Source of the DNA: Paenibacillus zeisoli
Lineage (GTDB): Bacteria; Bacillota; Bacilli; Paenibacillales; Paenibacillaceae
Reading direction: 5' to 3'
Assembly: GCF_003994465.1 (NCBI RefSeq)
Contig: NZ_RZNX01000013.1
Span: 1-64,000, forward strand
DNA length: 64,000 bases
Under the pieces are notes generated by a model, which was not told the DNA's origin, did not search any database, and worked only from the letters and a program-made list of their open reading frames with translations. Below are positions 52,329 to 61,413 of this stretch, one piece after another. A program made the position numbers and the translations under genes. Every line of letters starts with the position of its first letter. Position 1 is the first letter of the stretch.

Positions 52329-52772
52329 ATGCTCAGCAAAGGAACGAAGGCGCCGCTGTTTCGCGCCGAAAGCACACAAGGGTTGATTGATTTAGCTGAG
52401 TATGTAGGCACACGGCCTATTGTACTTATTTTCTATCCCATGGATGATACACCTGGATGTACCAAACAGCTTTGTGCAGTTAGAGATGCAGAACCTTCGT
52501 ATTCCGGCTTCAATGCTCTCGTGCTCGGTGTGAATCCCGGATCGAAGGAAAGCCATGAGAAATTTGCGGCCAAGCATGGCTATGATTTCCCGCTTGTTGT
52601 GGATACGAACGGAGAGATCCGCAGCCAGTACGAGATCGGGAAGACACTCGGATTCTTGACGCAGCAGCGCGTGGTCATTGTGATCGATCTGGAAGGCAGG
52701 ATCGCATTTGCGGAAAAAGGTCTAAGGCCAACCGAGGAAATCATGAATGTACTCAAGCGGATTTCCGGATAA
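52329..52772 (+). CDS. Peroxiredoxin (BCP/PrxQ type)
   Basis: 147 residues. The active site DDTPGCTKQLCAVRD carries peroxidatic Cys44 and, five residues on, Cys49, as in PrxQ. The thioredoxin fold follows. It reduces organic and hydrogen peroxide via thioredoxin. AGGAG lies before the ATG, slightly far (about 11 bases). A terminator follows. It is shorter than Bcp of B. subtilis (YgaF, about 157). Confidence 0.9.
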   Translation: MLSKGTKAPLFRAESTQGLIDLAEYVGTRPIVLIFYPMDDTPGCTKQLCAVRDAEPSYSGFNALVLGVNPGSKESHEKFAAKHGYDFPLVVDTNGEIRSQYEIGKTLGFLTQQRVVIVIDLEGRIAFAEKGLRPTEEIMNVLKRISG

Positions 52773-52791
52773 CGGAAATCCAGTGCATAAG

Positions 52792-52831
52792 AAAAAGGAA
52801 TCCACAGCCATTACCGGCAGGATTCCTTTTT
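52792..52831. terminator. Terminator between the peroxiredoxin and pfkA genes
   Basis: AAAAAGGAATCC pairs with GGATTCCTTTTT around a 16-base loop. It serves both converging genes. Confidence 0.88.
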
Positions 52832-52850
52832 TGCAGCTAATTTATAACAA

Positions 52851-53822
52851 TTATTGAGACAACCGTGAAGCGAGCTCGTACAATTCCATATTGAACGGCT
52901 TCTTGGTATTGACTACTTTCTCAATATCCGTAAGCACAAGCTCACCCTTGAGAACGCCGCAGCCTTTGTTCGATTCGCCTTCGATCAGTTTACGTACTGC
53001 GAAGTCACCCAAACGGCTCGCCAAGTTCCGGTCGAATGGAGTTGGGGATCCACCACGCTGAATGTGTCCAAGTACCGTAACACGCGGATCAATGGAAGGA
53101 TAACGCTCTTTCAAAGCTGTAGCCACATCTTCGCCTTTGCCTACTCCTTCAGCAACGATAACGATACTATGTCTCTTACCATGGTCAAAGTTCGCCTTCA
53201 TCCGGTCAGCAACTTCATTCAGATCGTAGGATACTTCAGGCACGAGAATCGTCTCGGCTCCGGAAGCTAGACCTGCATGAAGAGCAATATCTCCGCAGTG
53301 ACGTCCCATAACCTCTACTACTGAAGAACGCTCGTGTGATGACATGGTATCACGAAGCTTATTCACGGCTTCCACGACCACGTTAACAGCCGTATCAAAG
53401 CCAATTGTATAATCCGTAAAGGAAATATCATTATCGATCGTTCCTGGAAGTCCCATTGTCTTGATCCCTAGACGGCTCAGCTTCTCAGCACCCTGGTAGG
53501 ACCCGTCTCCGCCGATTACAACCAGGCCGTCAATGCCGCGATCCCGCAGGATTTGAGCACCTTTCTGCTGACCTTCCAAAGTCTTGAACTCAAGGCAGCG
53601 TGCAGACTGGAGAATGGTTCCCCCACGCTGGATAATATCTCCCACACTGCGGATATCCATCGCAAAAATATCATTATTCAGCAGGCCTTGGTAACCGCGC
53701 TGTATGCCGTAGACCTCAAGTCCATAGTATAGGCCGCTTCGCACAACGGCACGCACTGCTGCGTTCATTCCTTGAGAATCTCCACCGCTGGTTAATACGG
53801 CAATTTTTTTAACTTGTGTCAT
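52851..53822 (-). CDS. pfkA: 6-phosphofructokinase
   Basis: Commits fructose-6-phosphate to glycolysis using ATP. 323 residues. ATP site IAVLTSGGDSQGMNAAVRAVV: the usual DSPG has Gln17 in place of Pro. GFDTAVN, MGRHCGDIALHAGLASGAE and GHIQRGGSPTPFDR (fructose phosphate and allosteric contacts) are all present. GAGGAGG precedes the ATG. The ytpB gene ends 26 bases upstream on the same strand, so they may share a transcript; no pykA follows. Confidence 0.94.
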   Translation of the reverse strand: MTQVKKIAVLTSGGDSQGMNAAVRAVVRSGLYYGLEVYGIQRGYQGLLNNDIFAMDIRSVGDIIQRGGTILQSARCLEFKTLEGQQKGAQILRDRGIDGLVVIGGDGSYQGAEKLSRLGIKTMGLPGTIDNDISFTDYTIGFDTAVNVVVEAVNKLRDTMSSHERSSVVEVMGRHCGDIALHAGLASGAETILVPEVSYDLNEVADRMKANFDHGKRHSIVIVAEGVGKGEDVATALKERYPSIDPRVTVLGHIQRGGSPTPFDRNLASRLGDFAVRKLIEGESNKGCGVLKGELVLTDIEKVVNTKKPFNMELYELASRLSQ

Positions 53823-53848
53823 AATGTTTGCCTCCTCAAAATGGTTGC

Positions 53849-54928
53849 TTAAATATGCTTTCGGATCCAGCGGCTGTTCACAAAGAAGAATAACCTCGTC
53901 AGAGGACTCTTCTTCATTAATTTCCTGGATACGCTGCGAATTTCCTGCTGCTGGCTTACTTTGGGATCAGATAAATACAAGGCAAGCAGACCCTCAATAA
54001 TCATCCGGTGAAAAGAAGCCGCAGGCAGTACAGTAACATCCTGCCTAGCAGACTGAACAATCAGGGATATCCGGTTCAGCATCATCTCTGTATTATCGTA
54101 ATAATTGCAGAAATTCAGATCGCCGCCGATCCGGTCTTCATCCTGATCAATTAAATAATCAAGCATAATATGTAATCCGCATACATGCGGGAAATAAGCA
54201 TGTCTGATTACCTCTGCGCTTGTCTGATCAAGATCCCTATGGCTTGCTGCCAGGAAAAGCATGAATACCCCCAGAGTAGATCCGGTAGCGGCAGCGAATT
54301 CATTCCATTCAAGCCCTGGTGCCAGGTCTTGATGCTCCGCGTGCCACTGAAGCAGGGCCGGCTCGCGCAGCTCGGGCTTAATGTGCTTGTACACTTGCAA
54401 ATCTGTATACAGCTTAACCAGCATCAGAATCTGCGGCTTAGCCGCTTCATATCCGGGAAGCTTAGCGATACAGTTACGGCACGTGGCGACAAGGCGGTGC
54501 AGATACCCCCCATCCTCCTTCTCGTCGCGTAGTTCGTAATAGTCGTGCAAGGGTGCATCCGGATCAACAGCATCCAGCATGGATTGATGCAGCAGACGGA
54601 AATCATCCGCATCCATTGAAGTGCTTCGATCACACAAATTATCCAGGTAATCGCTTATGGTCTGAAAGGCTACGATTAACGGAATCAGCACGTGTCTCTG
54701 GTCCAGGCGGGCAGCCGCGTAGACTGAGCCTCCCTGACAATGAAATTCCTTGGTAGCAATACTGGCAAGGGCTTGCCGTCTAAGCTCAGGATCCGGTATG
54801 GCTTCGGCCCTTACCCTCCATTGGTCCAGCTCGGAACGCACGTCTGGCAATAAAAACTTATATACCCGGCTCATCAGCCTGATCGGATCACGGGGTATCT
54901 GATATGGGCGTTCTTCAAGATCAATCAA
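53849..54928 (-). CDS. ytpB: Tetraprenyl-beta-curcumene synthase (YtpB/DUF2600)
   Basis: 359 residues, a helical terpene-type cyclase. The aspartate-rich DYLDNLCD (Asp93, Asp96, Asp100) fits the metal/diphosphate site of class I terpene synthases. In B. subtilis YtpB cyclises heptaprenyl diphosphate to tetraprenyl-beta-curcumene, the precursor of sesquarterpenes found in spores. The length matches (about 367). It reads toward pfkA with 26 bases between. No prenyltransferase or squalene-hopene cyclase gene is adjacent. Confidence 0.87.
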   Translation of the reverse strand: MIDLEERPYQIPRDPIRLMSRVYKFLLPDVRSELDQWRVRAEAIPDPELRRQALASIATKEFHCQGGSVYAAARLDQRHVLIPLIVAFQTISDYLDNLCDRSTSMDADDFRLLHQSMLDAVDPDAPLHDYYELRDEKEDGGYLHRLVATCRNCIAKLPGYEAAKPQILMLVKLYTDLQVYKHIKPELREPALLQWHAEHQDLAPGLEWNEFAAATGSTLGVFMLFLAASHRDLDQTSAEVIRHAYFPHVCGLHIMLDYLIDQDEDRIGGDLNFCNYYDNTEMMLNRISLIVQSARQDVTVLPAASFHRMIIEGLLALYLSDPKVSQQQEIRSVSRKLMKKSPLTRLFFFVNSRWIRKHI

Positions 54929-55028
54929 AGGCTTGCCTCCACATGGTAGTCATCAATCACTGGTTTGAACCATTCTTTATTATAGTATGATCCGCTTCTT
55001 TCTACAAATAAACAATATCATAGACAGC

Positions 55029-55343
55029 TCAGGAATGTCTCTTCCCGTCTGACTCTTCAGCCGATACTCTATACCATATATGAAGATCATTAATAATACT
55101 CGCAAGTTCTGCAATATCACTGTTAATCTTGCATGAAATTGCAAAGTTATTCTCTTCACCCAGCTCTCCCAGCTTGGTAACGATAACCTTCTCCAGCTGC
55201 ATAACCCGGGTAGGGATTTGCCCGCGGATGTCTTCCCAGGTCTCGATAATCCCCCGTCTCTCCATCAAAGGCAGCTCCTCGAACGGAGTCTCAAATTCGG
55301 GAACCTTGATTCCCAGCCGGCTATCATATACAAAAACGTCCAT
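55029..55343 (-). CDS. Conserved hypothetical protein
   Basis: 104 residues starting MDVFVYDSRLGIKVPEFETPFEELP; the middle (LMERRGIIETWEDIRGQIPTRVMQLEKVIVTKLGELG) is helical. GGGAGGG lies before the ATG at 55343; the longer in-frame start has no such site. No known motif. It lies 100 bases upstream of ytpB on the same strand and divergent from the next MFS gene. The function is not recognised. Confidence 0.7.
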   Translation of the reverse strand: MDVFVYDSRLGIKVPEFETPFEELPLMERRGIIETWEDIRGQIPTRVMQLEKVIVTKLGELGEENNFAISCKINSDIAELASIINDLHIWYRVSAEESDGKRHS

Positions 55344-55477
55344 TTCAATCCCTCCCAGAGGTATTAGATACCCCATATTATAGCGGAAATCCGATAACTT
55401 GGTGTCTCGTTATGCTATACTAACGATGGCTGTTTAATGAATTTTAATCAAAAACTACCGATTGGAGCCTCCTAAGC

Positions 55478-56662
55478 ATGAATACTCAACATCAGATCCA
55501 GCGGGACGTTAACTGGCTTCGGGCTTTTACATTTACTGTGTACGGTATCAGTGTTCTTGTCTTCTCTTTCTTTCCCCTCTTCTATAGAAGCCTGGGATTT
55601 AGCAATGCACAGATTGGTTATCTCTACGCTATCGGGCCGATGATCTCCCTATTCTCCAATCTGCTGTGGAGTATGATCAGCGACCGTTACCGAACGATAA
55701 AGCGGATCCTTATTCTACTCTTAATTGGCCAGCTAGTACTCTCCATGATATTGTCGGTCTCCGGGTCTTTCCTCGGCATCCTGATCGTTATCATGATGTT
55801 CTATTTCTTTTATTACCCGATCTACCCGCTTGCAGATACGATGGCTATAAACACGGCCAAAGAGTATGGCAAGAGCTTCACGGTTATCCGGATTTTTGGT
55901 TCTCTTGGTTTTGCCACATTTGCGATAGTGATAGGTTATGTCCTGACCGCGCTCGGTACTTCCTGGACCATACGGATTAGCATCATACTTACCCTGATTG
56001 CTTTATTCCTGACTTTCTTCATTCGTGACCAGTCGTCTTCTGCGAATAAGATGGATACTTCTGGACTATGGAAAATACTTCGGCAAAAGGAATTGCTCTG
56101 GTTCTTCGGCTGCGTCTTCTGCCTGGCCATTGGCCACCGCATGAATGACGCCTTCCTTACGATTGCGATGAAAGAAATGGGATCCAGTGATAATCTGGTA
56201 GGCTGGGGTGTGCTTGCCTCTTCCCTCTCGGAGATCCCTGTCTTCTTCCTGTTAAGCATCTATGGGGACCGACTCAAGGAGCTCCCGCTTCTCTTATTCG
56301 CCTGCTTGATGTTCGCACTTCGGTTCCTGTTAATGAGCCTTACCGATTCGGCTGCCAGTGTCATTGCAATTCAGACTCTGCATAGTGTCACCTTCGGAAT
56401 CTTCTTTGTAACTGCTGTCCGATACTTGACCAGGCTGATTCCTGATCACTACAGGGCTACCGGGCTTGCCTTGTTCACTGTAATGTGGTCCAGTGCATCA
56501 GGTCTCATCAGCGGTACATTTGGCGGTGTCATTTATGAGCATCTCGGCCGCAAGGACTTCTACCTGGTTGCCATGACCTTCAGCCTCGTTGCGTTTCTAG
56601 GGTTTGCGAGCAAATATCTGAACCGGATTTCCGGCCGTAAAGATGTAGGCAAAAGCATCTAA
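55478..56662 (+). CDS. MFS transporter (MFS_1-like, PPP/sugar-nucleoside branch)
   Basis: 394 residues with twelve helices. The start WLRAFTFTVYGISVLVFSFFPLFYRSLGFSNAQIGYLYAIGPM and LADTMAINTAKEYGKSFTVIRIFGSLGFA are typical of the branch that includes phenylpropionate and nucleoside/H+ symporter-like permeases (YwbF/HcaT). The substrate is not deducible. GGAG lies 11 bases before the ATG. The nitroreductase gene follows in the same direction after 90 bases. Confidence 0.88.
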   Translation: MNTQHQIQRDVNWLRAFTFTVYGISVLVFSFFPLFYRSLGFSNAQIGYLYAIGPMISLFSNLLWSMISDRYRTIKRILILLLIGQLVLSMILSVSGSFLGILIVIMMFYFFYYPIYPLADTMAINTAKEYGKSFTVIRIFGSLGFATFAIVIGYVLTALGTSWTIRISIILTLIALFLTFFIRDQSSSANKMDTSGLWKILRQKELLWFFGCVFCLAIGHRMNDAFLTIAMKEMGSSDNLVGWGVLASSLSEIPVFFLLSIYGDRLKELPLLLFACLMFALRFLLMSLTDSAASVIAIQTLHSVTFGIFFVTAVRYLTRLIPDHYRATGLALFTVMWSSASGLISGTFGGVIYEHLGRKDFYLVAMTFSLVAFLGFASKYLNRISGRKDVGKSI

Positions 56663-56752
56663 AAGGACCCGAGCTATCCAAAGAGAGATTGAATCCGCTA
56701 TAATAGAGAAATCAAGAAGAATAGTACCTAGTCCTAAAAAGGTGGGAAACCA

Positions 56753-57400
56753 ATGGAATTCAAGGAGTTTATGGAGATTATCCAAACCCGTCGCAGCATA
56801 CGCGATTTTACAGAAGACAACGTTTCAACCCAGGATATTGAAGAAATTATTGACTGTGCCAGATTCGCACCTAGCGACACCAACTCTCAGACCTGGGAAT
56901 TTATTGCCGTTGTCAATCGGGACAAGATCAAACAAATCGAAGAGTTTACATGGGAGCAGCTGCATTTAAAAGCGGCCGAAGCTGAGAAGCAAGGGCTTGG
57001 ACGTGAAGCCAAACTCCTGGTTAAATCATTCGGCCCTTATGCCACGGCCTTCTCGGGTGCACCCGTGCTGATTGTGTGCTTGTCCACCCCTTATGCCTCA
57101 AAGTTCCGTGATCGGATATTTGATCCCCTAGCGTTCGGCAGCCCAGAGATTTGGGCGGAAGAAGGACTTAAGAGCAGCTGTCTGGCCTCCCAGAACTTGA
57201 TGCTTGCCGCTCACGCCAAAGGGCTTGCAACCTGTCCTATGACCGGGCCCGTTCTGCTTGCAGAGGAGAAGCTTCGTGAATTCCTGGATATCCCCGAAGA
57301 CCGCGGAGTCAATATGGTGATTGCCCTGGGTCATCCTGCTGTCTCCCCGAAAGCGACGCCGCGTAAGGAAGTAGCTGAGATTCTGCGTATTGTGGACTAG
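56753..57400 (+). CDS. Nitroreductase family FMN protein
   Basis: 215 residues. QTRRSIRDFTEDNVSTQDIEEIIDCARFAPSDTNSQTWEF is the N-terminal FMN-phosphate region, and AALASQNLMLAAHAKGLATCPM with VIALGHPAVSPKATPRK the C-terminal FMN clasp. The protein would be a dimeric NAD(P)H-dependent reductase of nitro, quinone or enone compounds. AAAGGTGGG lies before the ATG. It follows an MFS gene. Confidence 0.9.
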   Translation: MEFKEFMEIIQTRRSIRDFTEDNVSTQDIEEIIDCARFAPSDTNSQTWEFIAVVNRDKIKQIEEFTWEQLHLKAAEAEKQGLGREAKLLVKSFGPYATAFSGAPVLIVCLSTPYASKFRDRIFDPLAFGSPEIWAEEGLKSSCLASQNLMLAAHAKGLATCPMTGPVLLAEEKLREFLDIPEDRGVNMVIALGHPAVSPKATPRKEVAEILRIVD

Positions 57401-57501
57401 CATCTGGAGCCAAGCGAACCGGTTATAATTGTAAGCTTGAACAGGTGAATTATTAATGGGCAGCATTATCATTGCAAACTTTTGCCCAGTTCAACTAATA
57501 G

Positions 57502-57547
57502 CAAAAGGGCTCTTACTCCCTGCAACCGGGGGATAAGAGCCCTTTTG
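57502..57547 (-). terminator. Terminator of yebC
   Basis: CAAAAGGGCTCTTA pairs perfectly with TAAGAGCCCTTTTG around an 18-base loop. It may also end the nitroreductase transcript. Confidence 0.85.
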
Positions 57548-57558
57548 ATTTTCTTTTA

Positions 57559-58302
57559 TTAACCGATACGCTCCATTTCGGAAGCACTGATCTCAAAGTT
57601 GGAGTAGACATCCTGAACATCGTCATTATCCTCGAAGGCGTCCATCATCTTCAGCAGCTTCTCTGCATTCTCGCCCTCAACATCCACTGTGTTCTGCGGA
57701 ATCCAGCGAACTTCAGCTGTACTAAATTCATAGTTCTCAGCTTCAAGAGCACTCTTCACTTTCTCCAGTTCATGTGGATGGGTGACAAGTTCAAATGTTT
57801 CGTCCGTAGTCACCATATCTTCAGCCCCAGCTTCCACAGCTTGGAGAAGCAAAGTGTCCTCGTCAATCTCCTCAAACTGCTCACGATCAATGACAAGAGA
57901 TCCTTTCTCATCGAACATATATGCAACGCAGCCCGATTCCCCCATATTACCGCCCCTCTTGTTAAAGATAGAGCGGACATCTGCTGCTGTACGGTTACGA
58001 TTGTCTGTCAAGCATTTCACCATGATGGCAACCCCACCAGGACCATAACCTTCATAGTAGATTTCTTCGTAATCCACATTATCCGTGCTGCCTGATGCTT
58101 TCTTGATTGCACGTTCTATATTATCCGCTGGCATCTTGATAGCACGGGCACTCGCGATGGCCGTCTTAAGTCCGAAATTGGCTTCGGGGTTGGGACCGCC
58201 TTTGCGTGCCTGCATATAAATCTCACGGCTTAATTTGACCCATTGATTGTTCTTAGCCTGGTCAGCTTTACCTTTACGTTCTTTAAACAGTTTGAATTTC
58301 AT
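57559..58302 (-). CDS. YebC/PmpR family protein
   Basis: 247 residues. The family core is intact: SREIYMQARKGGPNPEANFGLKTAIASARAIKMPADNIERAIKKASG, YEEIYYEGYGPGGVAIMVKCLTDNRNRTAADVRSIFNKRGGNMGESGCVAYMF and the third domain ending DDVQDVYSNFEI. The N-terminus (MKFKLFKERKGKADQAKNN) differs from the usual AGHSKWxNI. YebC proteins bind DNA or assist ribosomes at proline stretches. ATG at 58302 with GGTGGGGAG upstream; the longer in-frame ATG lacks one. Confidence 0.9.
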   Translation of the reverse strand: MKFKLFKERKGKADQAKNNQWVKLSREIYMQARKGGPNPEANFGLKTAIASARAIKMPADNIERAIKKASGSTDNVDYEEIYYEGYGPGGVAIMVKCLTDNRNRTAADVRSIFNKRGGNMGESGCVAYMFDEKGSLVIDREQFEEIDEDTLLLQAVEAGAEDMVTTDETFELVTHPHELEKVKSALEAENYEFSTAEVRWIPQNTVDVEGENAEKLLKMMDAFEDNDDVQDVYSNFEISASEMERIG

Positions 58303-58394
58303 ACCGTAACGCTCCCCACCTGTAATAAGTCTTGTACAAGTAATTCTATTCTCACAGTTTATCACTACCCCTGTGTTTCGGTCAAAGCAAGCAA

Positions 58395-58425
58395 AAAAAC
58401 ACAGCCCACTCGGAGCTGTGTTTTT
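58395..58425 (-). terminator. Terminator of the cold-shock gene
   Basis: AAAAACACAGC pairs with GCTGTGTTTTT around a 9-base loop, giving a T run on the minus strand. Confidence 0.88.
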
Positions 58426-58445
58426 CTTTATAAGTTGAAGTGCAA

Positions 58446-58643
58446 TTATATTTTGTATACGTTAGCTGCTTGCGCGCCACGGTTGCCTTCAGTGATTTCG
58501 AATTCAACTTCTTGACCTTCATCCAAGGATTTGAAGCCTTCGCCTTGAATTGCTGAGAAGTGAACGAATACATCTTCGCCGCCCTCAACTGAAATGAAGC
58601 CATAACCTTTTTCTGCATTAAACCATTTAACTGTACCTTTCAA
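58446..58643 (-). CDS. Cold-shock protein (CspA/CspB family)
   Basis: 65 residues, single OB-fold cold-shock domain. RNP1 is KGYGFISV and RNP2 VFVHFSAI, both intact (aromatic residues for nucleic acid stacking). It acts as an RNA chaperone. The start is TTG at 58643, with AGGAGG 8 bases upstream. Its 5' leader is short in this window (the neighbouring plus-strand gene starts 255 bases away), and no long cold-shock leader was seen. Confidence 0.95.
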   Translation of the reverse strand: MKGTVKWFNAEKGYGFISVEGGEDVFVHFSAIQGEGFKSLDEGQEVEFEITEGNRGAQAANVYKI

Positions 58644-58897
58644 ATGAACAACCTCCTAAAATAACGTCATTGAATGACGAATATCTAAATTATAACCGAT
58701 CTGCAGGTTCAATGCAAAGCGTCTTTAGCCCTACATCTCGAGTCTGATTTTTCCCTGAATTCCCCTTGGTTGCATTTGCTTTCCTTAGGGCCGTGCGTTA
58801 TGATTTTATAAAGCTTTTGCAAATGCTTTCCTATAATAGGGATCACACTATAGAATGTTGCTATGAACTTTATGATGCAGACTGGAGACCGAGCACG

Positions 58898-59131
58898 ATG
58901 ATCAAAAAACATGAAATTTACAAGACTGACAAATGGAATATGATGACAGTTGAAGTACAGGGAAAGTATATTGTCCTGCGGGAGATCTCTGATCAATGGG
59001 GTGAGGAAACCCACACCTTTCTTAGCCGTCCAGCCTTGATGCAGTGGGCACAGAACCGTTTTCCCAAGGATGATTTCGAAGGAAGAGAAGAAGAATGGCG
59101 CACGCTGATGAATTCCTTCAAACAAGTCTAG
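58898..59131 (+). CDS. Small conserved hypothetical protein
   Basis: 77 residues, soluble, rich in Trp and charged residues (KHEIYKTDKWNMMTVEVQGKYIVLREISDQWGEETHTFLSRPALMQWAQNRFP). GGAG lies 10 bases before the ATG at 58898. The frame stays open upstream, but TATAAT at about 58831 and lack of protein-like sequence argue for this start. I do not recognise the family. Confidence 0.65.
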   Translation: MIKKHEIYKTDKWNMMTVEVQGKYIVLREISDQWGEETHTFLSRPALMQWAQNRFPKDDFEGREEEWRTLMNSFKQV

Positions 59132-59163
59132 ATTGATTTCAAAGGAGTCTTGAAGAATTACCT

Positions 59164-59334
59164 ATGGACTATTCAAGAGTTGCCCTATTTATTGTTTTGG
59201 CTATTGTATTGGGTTTTGTCCTTATTTTGAACAAAAATAATATCCCTGCAAAGCTGAAACGCCCTATGGCCATCACTGCTCTAGTCATGATTGTCATGGC
59301 CTTTGTACTCGTAATCTACAGTTATCTGGCCTAA
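59164..59334 (+). CDS. Small membrane protein with two helices
   Basis: 56 residues: helix RVALFIVLAIVLGFVLIL, a short basic loop (NKNNIPAKLKRPM) and helix AITALVMIVMAFVLVIYSYL. The layout and codon use look genuine. The nearest AAAGGAG is about 16 bases upstream, which is long. It follows the previous small gene by 32 bases, so both may be on one transcript. No family is known to me. Confidence 0.55.
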   Translation: MDYSRVALFIVLAIVLGFVLILNKNNIPAKLKRPMAITALVMIVMAFVLVIYSYLA

Positions 59335-59546
59335 TTTAAGGCCTAGGTCCGTTTATTCATATTGTACCTAAACTTCGGTCATACTATGGGCAAAAAAAGA
59401 TTGGGAGGAATACGCCCATGAGATGTGCCATGCTCCTCTCGATCATGTTGACTTCTTGCCTGTTGACCGCTTCGGCACCGGATATGAATAAGCGGACCGT
59501 TCAAGACAAACGGCCAGTATCTCTAACTTTACCAAGGAGGATACCT

Positions 59547-61337
59547 ATGAGCACATTACCAAAGCGTTCCGAAGTGACTGAAGCCAACAGCTGGAATCTG
59601 AATGATCTATTTCCTGACCAGAATGCCTGGGACCAATCCTATGATCAGGTCAAACAGAAGAAATCCAAGGCTTCCGATTATGAAGGCAAATTAAATACAG
59701 CTGAGAATATTAAAGCAGCTTTTGCTCTAGAGGATGAAATCTCGCTTGAGATTGAACGGCTGTTCGTATTCGCGCACCTTCATCACGATGAAGATACCAC
59801 GAACCCTACATATCAAGGTCTCGTTGAGAAGGCTAAGAAACTCAGCGTGGAGATTAGTGAGGCTCTCTCTTATATCACTCCGGAGATCCTGTCCCTGCCA
59901 GAGGAAGAACTGAACGGGTTCATAGAGAACCCTGTCCTGGCTGACTATAAATTCACGCTGCAGGAGATCAAACGCGAGAAAGCCCATGTCCTCACCAAAG
60001 CTGAGGAAGCGCTTCTTGCCCAAGTCGGTAACCTGTCGCAGGCACCGAAGAATATCTTCGGCATGATCAATAATGCGGACATGAAGTTTCCGAAGATCAA
60101 GGACGAGAATGGCAAGGAAGTGGAGCTGACGCATGGCAGCTACATCCAGTTCCTGGAGAACCCGAACCGCGAAGTCCGTCAGCGGGCATTCAAAGCGATC
60201 TACGAAACTTATGGCAAGCAAAAGAATACCCTTGCTGCTACTCTCAGCTCGAATGTGAATAAGAATATTTTCTATTCTCATGTCCGCAAGTATCCTTCAG
60301 TTCTGGAAATGTCCCTCTATGGTGACAACATTTCCAAAGAGGTCTATACGAATCTGATTGACACTATCCATGAAAGCCTCCCACTGCTCCACCGCTACAT
60401 GGCACTACGTAAGAAGCTCCTGGGTGTGGATGAGCTGCATATGTATGACTTGTTCGCTCCGCTTGTGGAGGAGTATAAATGGGATATCACCTATGACGAG
60501 GCGAAAAAGCTGGTTAGTGAAGGACTGCAGCCGCTGGGTGAGAATTACCTGAAAGTGCTGAAGGATGGATTCGATCACCGCTGGATCGATGTATATGAGA
60601 ACGAAGGAAAACGAACAGGAGCCTACAGCTGGGGCGCATATGGAACTCACCCGTATGTGCTGCTGAACCATAACAACAATCTGAACAGCATGTTCACGCT
60701 TGCCCATGAGATGGGTCATGCGCTCCATTCTTATTTCTCGGATGAGGCCTTGAAATACAGGGATGCCCAGTATACGATCTTCCTCGCTGAAGTAGCTTCG
60801 ACTACGAATGAAGCACTGCTGATGGATTATCTGCTGAAGCATGCTACTGATCCGAAACAGAAGCTGTATCTGTTGACTTACTACGCAGATCAGTTCCGGA
60901 CGACGGTATTCCGTCAGACCATGTTCGCTGAATTCGAGAAGATCATTCATGAGCGCGCAGAGGCTGGAGAGTCTCTCACTCCTCAAGCGCTGTCCTCAAT
61001 CTACTATGATCTGAACAAGAAATACCACGGCCCTGGCATGGTCGTTGATCAGGATATCGAGATGGAATGGGCCCGCATCCCGCATTTCTATACGAGCTTC
61101 TATGTATATAAATACGCAACGGGCTTCTCGGCTGCAACCAGCTTCTCCAAGCAAATTCTTGAGGAAGGTAAGCCAGCTGTGGACCGTTATCTTGGCTTCC
61201 TGAAGAGCGGGGGCAGTGACTACTCCATTAATATTCTGAAGAAAGCTGGCGTTGATATGTCATCGCCACAGCCGATTCGTGAAGCGATGAGTGTGTTCGG
61301 TGAACTTATCGAGCAAATGGAGAATTTGACGAAATAA
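59547..61337 (+). CDS. pepF: Oligoendopeptidase F (M3B)
   Basis: 596 residues, the family length. The zinc site is HEMGH at residues 387-391 (FTLAHEMGHALHSYF), with the third ligand Glu in AEVASTTNEAL. It degrades 7-17-residue peptides in the cytoplasm. ATG at 59547 has AAGGAGG 7 bases upstream and gives the usual N-terminus (STLPKRSEVTEANSWNLNDLFP). The frame also extends in phase to an ATG at 59418 that has its own GGGAGG and encodes a signal-like segment (see findings). Confidence 0.92.
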   Translation: MSTLPKRSEVTEANSWNLNDLFPDQNAWDQSYDQVKQKKSKASDYEGKLNTAENIKAAFALEDEISLEIERLFVFAHLHHDEDTTNPTYQGLVEKAKKLSVEISEALSYITPEILSLPEEELNGFIENPVLADYKFTLQEIKREKAHVLTKAEEALLAQVGNLSQAPKNIFGMINNADMKFPKIKDENGKEVELTHGSYIQFLENPNREVRQRAFKAIYETYGKQKNTLAATLSSNVNKNIFYSHVRKYPSVLEMSLYGDNISKEVYTNLIDTIHESLPLLHRYMALRKKLLGVDELHMYDLFAPLVEEYKWDITYDEAKKLVSEGLQPLGENYLKVLKDGFDHRWIDVYENEGKRTGAYSWGAYGTHPYVLLNHNNNLNSMFTLAHEMGHALHSYFSDEALKYRDAQYTIFLAEVASTTNEALLMDYLLKHATDPKQKLYLLTYYADQFRTTVFRQTMFAEFEKIIHERAEAGESLTPQALSSIYYDLNKKYHGPGMVVDQDIEMEWARIPHFYTSFYVYKYATGFSAATSFSKQILEEGKPAVDRYLGFLKSGGSDYSINILKKAGVDMSSPQPIREAMSVFGELIEQMENLTK

Positions 61338-61357
61338 TTGAGTGATTCTGACGGATT

Positions 61358-61388
61358 AATCCCTTGCCCGCTTTGGGTAAGGGATTTT
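61358..61388 (+). terminator. Terminator of pepF
   Basis: AATCCCTT-CCC pairs with GGG-AAGGGATT, followed by TTAT. Confidence 0.7.
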
Positions 61389-61413
61389 ATACTGTCTTAA
61401 GAGGAGGTGCACC

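Noticed and set aside
58429-58441. TATAAGTTGAAG near the cold-shock gene, like the MITE end
   Set aside because: Only one short arm is present and no inverted partner was found nearby.
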